64,000 bases of DNA from Haberlea rhodopensis. Taxonomy: Eukaryota > Streptophyta > Magnoliopsida > Lamiales > Gesneriaceae. Positions within the stretch are counted from its first letter, which is position 1. Every line of letters starts with the position of its first letter. Made by a program: the position numbers and the translations under genes. Below are positions 1 to 10,165 of this stretch, piece by piece. The stretch spans positions 1,426,001-1,490,000 of the forward strand of contig CAJQUN010000055.1 in the NCBI GenBank assembly GCA_907163345.1, read 5' to 3'. The notes under the pieces were generated by a model. That model searched no databases, was not told the origin of the DNA, and worked only from the letters and a program-made list of their open reading frames with translations.

Positions 1-280
1 CCCACATATGTGTAATTTCCGATTGGAGTAACCAAGCCACACCAAAACGATTAGTAACAAAAAGAAAGAAAAGGATCTTAAAAGGCATTGTGAGAGAAAC
101 CTTTCTCAATCTCTCCCTGCGATTTTCTTGAAAATTCAGCTTTCATCAAGAAACCACATTATGCTTGATGAAGAAAAGTAGTAAACTTGAATGTGTCACA
201 AATACCATTAGAGTATTATCCCATAACGATCTTTTCGGCTAAAATTTATCACGGATGCTAGCGATTGGATTGGTCATCAG
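1..280. other. 3' flank of the minus-strand gene fragment
   Basis: This stretch follows the stop codon of the gene fragment at 281-628 on the minus strand. It is AT-rich, with no open frame or RNA gene that I can support. It is probably 3' untranslated and intergenic sequence. Confidence 0.4.
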
Positions 281-628
281 TTACAAAGTTATATGTGACA
301 GAACCAGAATTTCATCGCTATTGTTTCTGTGAATTATTATTTTTTGCACAACTTTTACTAATGCAACTCTGGCTGCATTTGCTGCCCGGCTGGTTGCTGA
401 TACTGCTTGGTTAACTCTCTCGTGTACGTTGGCCACCTCATAAGCTTTCTTCACTGCCCGTCGAGCCTCCTAAAAGGCCGTGTTATATCCGGATTAATCT
501 GATGTTAAGTATTGAGATTTTTCATCAACCACACTAAACAATACATTTAATTATATGTGACCTTTGGAGAGGTCTGCTGCTCAGTTATATAAGCTGCACC
601 AGCTCTATGCTTTCTTCTTTCCAAAAAT
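281..628 (-). CDS. Last two exons of an unrecognised plant gene (5' part missing)
   Basis: Two minus-strand exons join in frame. The first is 628-562: it starts after a GTATGTATGCAG acceptor and ends AAG before a gtcaca donor. The second is 469-281: it starts GAGGCTCGA after a ccttttag acceptor and ends in TAA. The translation is basic and alanine-rich, containing LERRKHRAGAAYITEQQ in the first exon and EARRAVKKAYEVANVHERVN then SRAANAARVALVKVVQ in the second, which looks like an amphipathic helical C-terminus. I do not recognise the family. The retroelement LTR begins at 642, only about 13 bases upstream of the first acceptor. No matching upstream exon is visible beyond the element in 12036-12780. 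It is therefore either a severed fragment or a gene with a very large intron. The exon calls rest on splice consensus and an open frame only. Confidence 0.45.
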
Positions 629-641
629 CTGCATACATACA

Positions 642-1994
642 TGTTGGAATCGAAGAGGGGGGGTGAATGAGATTCCTTGGCTACTTTAGCGTTTTAAAAT
701 GAGTTTGTAAAATAAAAATATTTTGCGCTTGCGGAAGCCTTTAGTCAATCGATAAATGCAAAGAATAAAATAAATAAAAGCGTAAAGGAAATAAAGCAAT
801 AAATAACAAAAGGATTTGTTATAGAAGTTCGGCGATGAATCGCCTACGTCTCCTCTTCCCGGTTAGATAACCTCCAACCGAGGTTCCACTAGAACAATAG
901 ATCTTGGCCTTGAGGGCTCCAAGTTAGCCACACAACAACTCTTCCCGAGTTACAACGCTCTTCCCGAGCACAATACCCTTCACGAGTATACAAAGCTCTT
1001 CCCGAGCTACCAACACTCTTCACGAGTCTTCTTGGCCTTAAGGGCTCCAAGGATAGCCACACACTTGCACCAACTAGACTTGTTGATGACTTTACAATTT
1101 TCCAACTTGCTTTGGTGTTGGAGGACCTTTACAAGATATCAAACCAAAAGCACCTTCACGGTGTACTCACACGAAGAAAGCAAGACTCAACAAAGTAAAG
1201 AATTACAAGCTCCAATACAACAACAATGTATGGAGATTGCAATGCAATTACAAACAATAATTATCAAGACTTTGGTATAAGTTGTAGGCTTGTTCCTTAG
1301 CTTCAAAATGCTCCAAAGCATCCATATTTATAGTGTAGAAGGCCTCCAAGGCTCCTACTAGCCGTTGCTACTCATAAGGCTGAAATCACTCCAAGATGGC
1401 CTCGGACATCGCCTCGGGCGATCACCATCGCCGCGCCCCAACGGTCAGCAAAAATCACGGATCGCCTCAGGCGATCGCTGGATCGCCTCAGGCGATCCAA
1501 AGCCAAAATCAAGGCCGTAGCCTCAGCTCCTTCAAATCTTGCATCGCCTCAAACGAACTCCAGATCGCCTCAGGCGTTCCAGCCCATCGCCTCGGACGAT
1601 CTCCCTGCACGCATGCCCGCGCCATGTCTCGGCGTCGCTCCAGTCGATGTGCGGGGCGAAGTGCCAGAAGGTTGCCATCGCCTCAGGCGTTGTTCACCAT
1701 CGCCTCAGGCGATCTTCCTCGCAAGCTCGCCTAGCCATCGCCTCTGTCGATGTGCGTGGCGATGCCTGGCCTGACACCCATCGCCTGGGGCGTTGATCAC
1801 CATCGCCTGGGGCGATCCAGGCCAGAATATGCAAACTTGAATTTCTTCAATCCAAACCACTTTTCATCACTTAATCTGCACACTAAGTAGATGCATTAGT
1901 ATAACATACACAAGTTTTGTTGATCATCAAAACTCAAAGATTGACCGGGGATAATTTAACGCATTAAACGCAACCATGCGTTTAAGGCTCAACA
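642..1994 (-). mobile_element. LTR copy 1 of the TR-GAG element (1,353 bp)
   Basis: Its plus-strand left end is TGTTGGAATCGAAGAGG and its right end is GGCTCAACA. On the sense (minus) strand it therefore begins TGTTGAGCC and ends TTCCAACA. The pyrimidine run atctccccctttttga at 1995-2010 is the polypurine tract on the sense strand and fixes the boundary. A TATA box (CTATAAATATGGA on the minus strand) lies at about 1324-1336, with the palindrome array upstream of it in U3. The run of seven G at 657-663 is near the sense-strand 3' end. Confidence 0.85.
1395..1815 (-). repeat. U3 palindrome array, ATCGCC-N3-GGCGAT units
   Basis: About a dozen copies of a 15-bp imperfect palindrome (arms ATCGCC and GGCGAT around a TCA, TGG or CCA-like centre) are irregularly spaced. 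Several are perfect in the arms, for example GATCGCCTCAGGCGATC. The block is GC- and CpG-rich in otherwise AT-rich sequence. It lies just upstream of the LTR TATA box on the sense strand. It explains the spurious open frames here; nothing suggests protein coding. Confidence 0.85.
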
Positions 1995-2661
1995 ATCTCC
2001 CCCTTTTTGATGATCACAAAACTTGATAAACTTGAATAAGTAATATGCATGAAATGTGAGTAAAAATAACTCCCCCTTAACAATTGCATAACACATACAA
2101 GTTATCAAGTAAATCATTAAACAAATAACTCTCCCCCTCAAACCATGCATACATAAGCTCTCCCCTTAAACTATGCATTTATTAAGGTTCAAGTTTATCA
2201 CAAAATTCTCCACCTTTTTGTGATAATCAAAAAGCATAAAATTCAAATAAACATGACATAATTTATATGTTGACATATAGCTTCAAATTACACATGTTTC
2301 TCATCAAACAAGATTAAATCATATAGAGGTGAATCACAACCATGTGTTTAAGGCACTCAACAATCAATTCTAAAAGTTGCAAAGTGTACATATGTTCATG
2401 CATTCATGCCTAATAGACAATAAAAATAGCAAAGCATTTTAACAAATTATAGCACATTTTCACATAGTATTTTCAAATTTGAATGCAAAGCATATCAAGC
2501 TACTTACTATAAAAAGATAAGCATACATCATGCACTTAACAATTATGCTAAGGGGTTATGCATTTTACTCCAATGAATATTGAGCTTCAATATTTATTGA
2601 TCACAATTAATTTGTGCCAATGAATTTTGAAATTGCTCTTTTAACATAAAAATTTTTACCC
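1995..2661 (-). other. Polypurine tract and non-coding 3' spacer of TR-GAG unit 1
   Basis: The sense strand reads TCAAAAAGGGGGAGAT immediately before the LTR, a typical polypurine tract. The rest is AT-rich sequence between the gag stop and the LTR. It has several further pyrimidine-rich strings (ctccccct) on the plus strand, which may be degenerate copies of the tract. This is where pol would sit in an autonomous Copia element, and no pol sequence is present. Confidence 0.7.
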
Positions 2662-5600
2662 TCAATGACAAGAGTTCGTTCTTGTCATAGGTCCAACGCC
2701 TCGAGCCTCTTCTATAGTTGTGAATAATACAAACTCCTCCTTTGAGTTGCTTGGCCCTTCATCCTTCATTCCATTATTGTCCCTACAAGACAAATTTACA
2801 ATTGGAGGAACTTTGGTACCCATTTGATTTTTGGGTCCTAGGGGGTTAACTTTCAATGGCACTTTTGGAATCCATTTCCACCTCTTATTAGGTTGGTATT
2901 GGATTCTAGCAAACCTACACTTATTTTTAGTGTGGCCATTTTTGCAACAATAATTACAAGTAGGAGAATCATGTTTTGCATTGGCCAACAAGCTAGAAAA
3001 AGTTTTTGATTTGCTTGAAAAACCTAACCCGGCTTTGTCAAAGCTACAACGTTGCAAGCCAAGCAATTCATTCATCTTTTTACTACTTTCACTAAATTTG
3101 CAAAATGATATCTTTAAAGAATTTAATTCATTTTTCAATGAATTATTTTCTTCATCTTTCTTAGCAATCTCAAGTTTGAGTAATTTGTTACTCATCTTGG
3201 TTTTGCCAAGAGCATCAATAAGATCATTATAAGACTCTAAAAGTTCATTAAATGAAGGTACCTCATTGTCACTTTCATCTCCTTCATCTCCAAGAGCCAT
3301 TAGACATAGATTGGTGGCTTCTTCTTCATCGGAGTCGCTATCACTCCATGTGGCTATAAACGCCTTCTTCTTCCCTTTGTCCTCATTCTTCTTCCTAGGG
3401 CATTTGTTAGCATAATGACCTTTATCATTACAATTATAACAAGTTACTTCATTTTTGGATTCATTTTTGGTTGCACTTGAGGTCTTTGACTTCCTATGTT
3501 TGGTGAAGAGCTTCTTGAACTTCTTTGTGAATAGGATCATCTCCTCATCATCATCATCGGAGAGGTCTTTCCTTCTGTAAGGACCCTAATCCTTAAGTGC
3601 GGAATAAAGGCATAATAGAGCTAATAACAATGATCAGAGTGTAATAAACAGTGGAGTCTATGAGCTTAAGCATTTACATGCCAAAATAAAGGACTACCAA
3701 AAAGGATTAATTACATTCCAACAAATGAATGTGTCCACTATAGTTTTACGCTACTCCTAGAGTAGGAACTATACAAAAGAATCCTGTCCTTTCATCTACC
3801 AAAGATGCTCGAGAAGCTCACTGTCTCAACCCGTTCAAGCCCATCTATCATGCCAAAAAGGTACCTACAAGGACAACCCCCAAACATGAGCAATAATAAT
3901 CATTCATATTCAACACAATATGAAGATAAAGCGTAAATGCATAATCAATATAAAACACTTCCTGTTTTCCCATGCATTTCAAACGCTTCCCGTTTGGTTG
4001 TCCCTGTACCATAACTCATGAGTATAATCAACAGATTATTTTTAATGGCCAAAACATGTCATGACATCATATACCATCTCAACTGTACCACATATTGGTC
4101 ACCATTCCCTAGTCTGTCCATCACAGTGTATTTTAATGCCCCTCGCTTATATTCATATGGGCGGCATAGGATAACCTCGCTACAATGGACATGCGGCGCT
4201 CCCACCCCTCGCTTCACAGAGAGCGGCAAATACCCTTTCCTCGCCCCATATGACAACCACGCTCAAATGTGACATGCGGCGCTCCCACCCCTCGCTTCAC
4301 ATTTAGCGGAACCAATACAAAAAGCGGCAAGCATTAAAATCATCAAAGGATGACCACGACTCATGGGATGTGCATCCAATAATCATAATATGCATCTAAC
4401 ATCAATATGCATAAATTACCATGTATATGCATCCACTATGCAATACCTCATATGGCATAAATCAACATGTATATGCATCCACAATGCAATACCACATATA
4501 TACTCGCATCCACAATGCATAAACAATGAGCATATAAAATACATGTTACCGTTGGGTGCCCGTACGTCCACTACGTACCTTTCCAAAATGTGGAATGTGA
4601 TTGGACCTCAATTCCTTGGCTGCGTTGCCACCTGGGTTGGTTCTCTTGGGGATCTCAAATCACCCAACAATCTCCTCAAAACAAGATTTTGCAAGGACTT
4701 CTCTCCACCTTAAAGCTCAAGAACGAAAATGTGAAGAAAAGAGAAGGGTTTGGGTGTTTGGAAATGATTTTGGTAAAGTGAGGTGAAAGTTGGAAATAAA
4801 AGGGTGGGTTTATTAAATCAAATGCATACCAATTAATTCCATGGTGTATAAAACACCCCAACATGATATTTTTCAAGGCATTTACTCAAAATGCACCAAA
4901 TATCAAATAAACACATGATTTCCAATTAATTGCTAACCAATGCAAATAAATCATGCTTCCAATAATATTTACCCAACATGCACCATATGCACCCTAAAAT
5001 GCAACCCCGGGTCATCCCTATCCATATGACCATGCATTTTCCATAAGGTAAATAAATCCCAACACATAATCAATTACCACATAATTAATCATGTAAACAT
5101 AATTTAAAGCCAAATAGCAATTAACCATTTCGGGGATGTCACACCTTCCAACCAAGGCAATCCCATTTCTCTTGGATCTATCCTCCTCCTTTACTTCTCT
5201 CATTGTGGCAACTTCAAGCTCATGAGTCACCAATGTGCCATGGAGCTCATCAAGATCATAAGATGCGTTCTCCCCTTTGTTGGACTCGATGATGGCCGTT
5301 CTCTTGGCATCCCATTCTTTAGGTAAGGCTCTTAGTGCTCTCCTCCATATTTTCTTTGGAGGATACTTCTCTCCAAGTTGAGCAAGCTCGTTGATAATTT
5401 GTGTGAGCCTCCTAAACATGGAATCCACATCTTCTCCGGACTCCATCTCAAATGTCTCATATTTGAGTTGAAGGAGGTCTATCTTTGTCTCCTTCACTTG
5501 GTTGGTTCCTTCATGACAAATTTTCAATTTTTCCCATATCTCCTTAGCGGTTGAGCACATTGAAATCCGGTTGTACTCCTTCATATCTAAAGCACAATGC

Positions 5601-5893
5601 AAAATATTAATCGCTTTAGCATTTTGAGATATTAACATCATATCCGCTTTTGTGAAGTCGTCCATTTTTTTGGGAACACTAATTCCCCCAACATCCTTTA
5701 AAGGAGTATGTGGACCTTTCACAATGATTTTCCATAGATCATAATCTACGGATTGGATGTATAGAGAAATTCTATTTTTCCAATAGCCGTAATTATCACC
5801 CGTGAAGAGCGGAGGGCGATTTGTCGATTGACCTTGAGCAAACTCATTTGCTAGATTAGCCATATTAAAATTTTGATTTAAAACAAAAATCAA
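2662..5893 (-). pseudogene. Gag of TR-GAG unit 1, split by a solo LTR
   Basis: The N-terminal part lies at 5893-5149 and carries the Copia gag (UBN2) signature, including FTGDNYGYWKNRISLYIQS, MCSTAKEIWEKL and RALPKEWDAKRT. The C-terminal part lies at 3575-2662 and has two zinc knuckles, CYNCNDKGHYANKC and CNYCCKNGHTKNKC, with an acidic stretch between them. A 1,568-bp solo LTR (3576-5143) separates the halves and has duplicated CCTTC. Compared with the intact copy at 10166-11836 there are only scattered substitutions, plus a short in-frame length difference in the acidic DEE run. The frame is otherwise open, so the insertion is the main lesion. The primer-binding site lies just upstream of the start. 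Confidence 0.85.
3576..5143 (+). mobile_element. Solo LTR of a Gypsy-type element, 1,568 bp, TSD CCTTC
   Basis: It starts TGTAAGGACCCTAATCC and ends GGGGATGTCACA, so it has TG...CA ends. CCTTC flanks it at 3571-3575 and 5144-5148. The site is otherwise continuous with the intact gag copy at 10166-11836, which proves the insertion. No primer site, gag or pol is inside, so it is a solo LTR. The GACCC start and GTCACA end resemble Tekay-type LTRs. Orientation is inferred from those ends. Confidence 0.85.
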
Positions 5894-5894
5894 A

Positions 5895-5908
5895 TGGCTC
5901 TGATACCA
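5895..5908 (-). other. Primer-binding site, initiator Met tRNA, unit 1
   Basis: The minus strand reads TGGTATCAGAGCCA two bases after the LTR end TTCCAACA. This is the common plant Copia/Gypsy initiator-methionine tRNA primer site. Confidence 0.85.
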
Positions 5909-5910
5909 CT

Positions 5911-7296
5911 TGTTGGAATCGAAGAGGGGGGGGGGGGGGGGGGGTGAATGAGATTCCTTGGCTACTTTAGCGTTTTAAAATGAGTTTGTAAAATAAAAAT
6001 ATTTTGCGCTTGCGGAAGCCTTTAGTCAATCGATAAATGCAAAGAATAAAATAAATAAAAGCGTAAAGGAAATAAAGCAATAAATAACAAAAGGATTTGT
6101 TATAGAAGTTCGGCGATGAATCGCCTACGTCTCCTCTTCCCGGTTAGATAACCTCCAACCGAGGTTCCACTAGAACAATAGATCTTGGCCTTGAGGGCTC
6201 CAAGTTAGCCACACAACAACTCTTCCCGAGTTACAACGCTCTTCCCGAGCACAATACCCTTAACGAGTATACAAAGCTCTTCCCGAGCTACCAACACTCT
6301 TCACGAGTCTTCTTGGCCTTAAGGGCTCCAAGGATAGCCACACACTTGCACCAACTAGACTTGTTGATGACTTTACAATTTTCCAACTTGCTTTGGTGTT
6401 GGAGGACCTTTACAAGATATCAAACCAAAAGCACCTTCACGGTGTACTCACACGAAGAAAGCAAGACTCAACAAAGTAAAGAATTACAAGCTCCAATACA
6501 ACAACAATGTATGGAGATTGCAATGCAATTACAAACAATAATTATCAAGACTTTGGTATAAGTTGTAGGCTTGTTCCTTAGCTTCAAAATGCTCCAAAGC
6601 ATCCATATTTATAGTGTAGAAGGCCTCCAAGGCTCCTACTAGCCGTTGCTACTCATAAGGCTGAAATCACTCCAAGATGGCCTCGGACATCGCCTCGGGC
6701 GATCACCATCGCCGCGCCCCAACGGTCAGCAAAAATCACGGATCGCCTCAGGCGATCGCTGGATCGCCTCAGGCGATCCAAAGCCAAAATCAAGGCCGTA
6801 GCCTCAGCTCCTTCAAATCTTGCATCGCCTCAAACGAACTCCAGATCGCCTCAGGCGTTCCAGCCCATCGCCTCAGGCGTTCAGCCCATCGCCTCGGACG
6901 ATCTCCCTGCGCGCATGCCCGCGCCATGTCTCGGCGTCGCTCCAGTCAATGTGCGGGGCGAAGTGCCAGAAGGTTGCCATCGCCTCAGGCGTTGTTCACC
7001 ATCGCCTCAGGCGATCTTCCTCGCAAGCTCGCCTAGCCATCGCCTCTGTCGATGTGCGTGGCGTTGCCTGGCCTGACACCCATCGCCTGGGGCGATGATC
7101 ACCATCGCCTGGGGCGATCCAGGCCAGAATATGCACACTTGAATTTCTTCAATCCAAACCACTTTTCATCACTTAATCTGCACACTAAGTAGATGCATTA
7201 GTATAACATACACAAGTTTTGTTGATCATCAAAACTCAAAGATTGACCGGGGATAATTTAACGCATTAAACGCAACCATGCGTTTAAGGCTCAACA
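5911..7296 (-). mobile_element. Shared middle LTR of the TR-GAG tandem (1,386 bp)
   Basis: It is nearly identical to the LTR at 642-1994. The visible differences are a run of 19 G (5926-5944) in place of seven, and about 19 extra bases in the palindrome array near 6868. It acts as 3' LTR of the unit to its right and 5' LTR of the unit to its left, with a primer site on its left side and a polypurine tract (7297-7312) on its right. Confidence 0.85.
6676..7123 (-). repeat. U3 palindrome array, copy in middle LTR
   Basis: This is the same ATCGCC..GGCGAT palindrome family as at 1395-1815, with one added unit (CCCATCGCCTCAGGCGTTCA) relative to that copy. The array therefore gains or loses units. 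Confidence 0.85.
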
Positions 7297-7395
7297 ATCT
7301 CCCCCTTTTTGATGACCACAAAACTTGATAAACTTGAATAAGTAATATGCATGAAATGTGAGTAAAAATAACTCCCCCTTAACAATTGCATAACA

Positions 7396-9591
7396 TGTGA
7401 CAGCCCGCCCAGACGGGTCGCCCGCCGTATTCAATTGCTTGAATACAAGGCTTCACTCGAATCGAAACTTAATTATTACTTTGAACTTATGTCTAGCGGA
7501 AACGTTTTTATTCTTATCGAACATTTGACTTAGCAATTTTTACCCGTGACTTTTAACTTAGAAAAATTTGGGCAGAGTCTCCTCTTAAAAATTGTGCCCT
7601 GTGATCTATCAGATCACTACCACCACAACATCAATACCATAAAAACAAAAACTAAACCAAAATAAACTTCAAATATCAAAATCCAACTCAAACATAAATA
7701 AATGTTTCATATCCTCAAAATAAAACTTAAACATGCCAACATACTCAAAACTTCATAATAAATCTAAATATTCTCCGCATCGTCTAAGTCTTCAACTCCA
7801 TCTGTAATATGTCACATTACAGGTAAAGGTAAGTTGCAGCATTTTATAGTAAGCATAATAAACATTTGATAAAAATATTAAAACATCATTTTTCATAATG
7901 TGACGAAAAATAATATACTTTCATATCCAAAATAACTTTCACACATATATAGTTTAATCCGAGCAGTCAACGGAACTAAATTTCACAAAACGTAATCATA
8001 ACGGAAGTAACTGCACAGATAACCAACTAAACGTAACAGAAATGAATAACCATATCATATAATGTCTTAACATTATAGAATTAATCATTAAACATAGCCA
8101 TGCTGTAATGAAACAAATGCATACTCAATTACGGATGTGACACAATGATATCATTCCAGACTATACCCGCTGGAAGGGTATCGACAGATATTATACCCCC
8201 TCTGTCTTCGGGCAAAACGAAATGCGTTTCTTTATTCTCGTCGCTAACGAGCCGAAAGTATGCGCGTTTTTATCCTCGTCGCAATGCGAGCCACAAAGAA
8301 ACGAAAATATCCATAGTTCACAAACCTCAAATCGTATTCACCGAATCAAGACAAACATGGCCTTTAAAAATAGTTTTTCACACACAATAAAATGTTATTT
8401 CAAAATTCTATTTTCAACAAAATACATTTCTTATCAAAAATCATATTTCAAAATAATATTTCATGCTTACTATTCAAAACATTTCAAAATAAACAACAAA
8501 ATATACTCAAAATAATTTGCGTAAAATTGCAACTTCCTTTACGTACCTCAAAGCTTCTTAACAATGTTCAAGCTACAAACCTTCCCACAATCTCCGTTAT
8601 GTCAAAGATTTCCTATTATCCATTTCAACATTATCAAAACCATAATTCATTTAACTTGGTTCTAAAACAACCTACATACTCCAAACTTATGTTCAAACTT
8701 AGATTCACTATTCAAATTACCAAAGCCTACCAATAAACAATTCACCATCTTCAAAAATATCCAGTAGCATTTTCGAATAAATATACAGTTTCAATCCCTC
8801 AAAATCCAACATACATTTTCGAAATTAAAAAATCCAGAAAAATTTAGAACTCAAATTATAATCTCAATTCCTCCAAAATCCAGTACAATTTTCGAACTCT
8901 ATTTCTGTATAATCTTCGAATTCCAGAAGAAAATTTCGAATTAATATTCCAGAAAAATTTCGAATTCCATTCTTAAAAAAAATTTGGTGTTCTTGACAAC
9001 ACTACATCAATATACTTCAATTAAGCCAACTACACTAACCTAACCAAATTAAAAATCCAAAAACAGAAAAAAAATCGGAAACAGAAAAAAATTTCGAAAC
9101 ATATACATCGAATTTCATACCTAATTGCTACGATTTCTGTCCCAATTTCCAATTTCCTCCCAGACGTGCACTATAGCTCTGATTTGGAAAATTTTCGAAC
9201 TCAAAAATCGAATTTACAAAAAAATCTGGAATTTGTTTTCGGTTTTGAAAAGCAGACGGAAATTGATTTGGGTTTCTGTTGGTATGCTACTAAATAGAGT
9301 GATTGATGAGGAGGTGAAGGGGTGAGAGTTATTGAAGAAGAAGAGGCGTTGCAAATTGAAGAAGGAATCGGTCATTGAAGAAGAAAGGAAACAGGCGAAG
9401 AGAAACATGAGAGACGAAGAGAAGGAAAAAGAAACTGAAAAAATTTTGGGCAAAAGTGTTCGGTTATCTCACCTTTTTAATCTCAATTATTATTATCATT
9501 ATTATTATTAAATATTATTATTATAATTATTTTATTTTATAACTTACACAATATTTGGACCAATAAATTCCTTTAAAATCGAACCATTACA
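7396..9591 (-). mobile_element. Solo LTR, 2,196 bp, TSD TAACA
   Basis: It begins TGTGACAGCCCGCCC and ends AACCATTACA on the plus strand. TAACA flanks it at 7391-7395 and 9592-9596. The sequence on either side joins to match 2080-2110 of unit 1. On the minus strand it starts TGTAATGG and ends GGGCTGTCACA, which follows the Gypsy pattern seen in the 13398-21712 element, so minus orientation is inferred. No coding region was found; short open frames inside (for example 8145-8736 and 9125-9453) match nothing I know. Confidence 0.85.
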
Positions 9592-9596
9592 TAACA

Positions 9597-10165
9597 CATA
9601 CAAGTTATCAAGTAAATCATTAAACAAATAACTCTCCCCCTCAAACCATGCATACATAAGCTCTCCCCCTTAAACTATGCATTTATTAAGGTTCAAGTTT
9701 ATCACAAAATTCTCCCCCTTTTTGTGATAATCAAAAAGCATAAAATTCAAATAAACATGGCATAATTTATATGTTGACATATAGCTTCAAATTACACATG
9801 TTTCTCATCAAACAAGATTAAATCATATAGAGGTGAATCACAACCATGTGTTTAAGGCACTCAACAATTAATTCTAAAAGTTGCAAAGTGTGCATATGTT
9901 CATGCATTCATGCCTAATAGACAATAAAAATATCAAAGCATTTTAACAAATTATAGCACATTTTCACATAGTATTTTCAAATTTGAATGCAAAGCATATC
10001 AAGTTACTTACTATAAAAAGATAAGCATACATCATGCACTTAACAATCATGCTAAGGGGTTATGCATTTTACTCCAATGAATATTGAGCTTCAATATTTA
10101 TTGATCACAATTAATTTGTGCCAATGAATTTTGAAATTGCTCTTTTAACATAAAAAATTTTACCC
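9597..10165 (-). other. Non-coding 3' spacer of TR-GAG unit 2
   Basis: Collinear with 2095-2661 of unit 1. Together with 7297-7395 it forms the gag-to-LTR spacer, split by the solo LTR. No pol-like sequence is visible. Confidence 0.75.

Noticed and set aside
1396..1796. Open frames of 85-119 codons in the LTR arrays (also 6677-7098 and 58223-58660)
   Set aside because: They come from the GC-rich palindrome array, which lacks stops in several frames on both strands. The sequence is low-complexity and shifts frame between copies.
8145..8736. Frames of 81-114 codons inside the solo LTR at 7396-9591
   Set aside because: Low-complexity, AT-rich, no motifs; LTR sequence.
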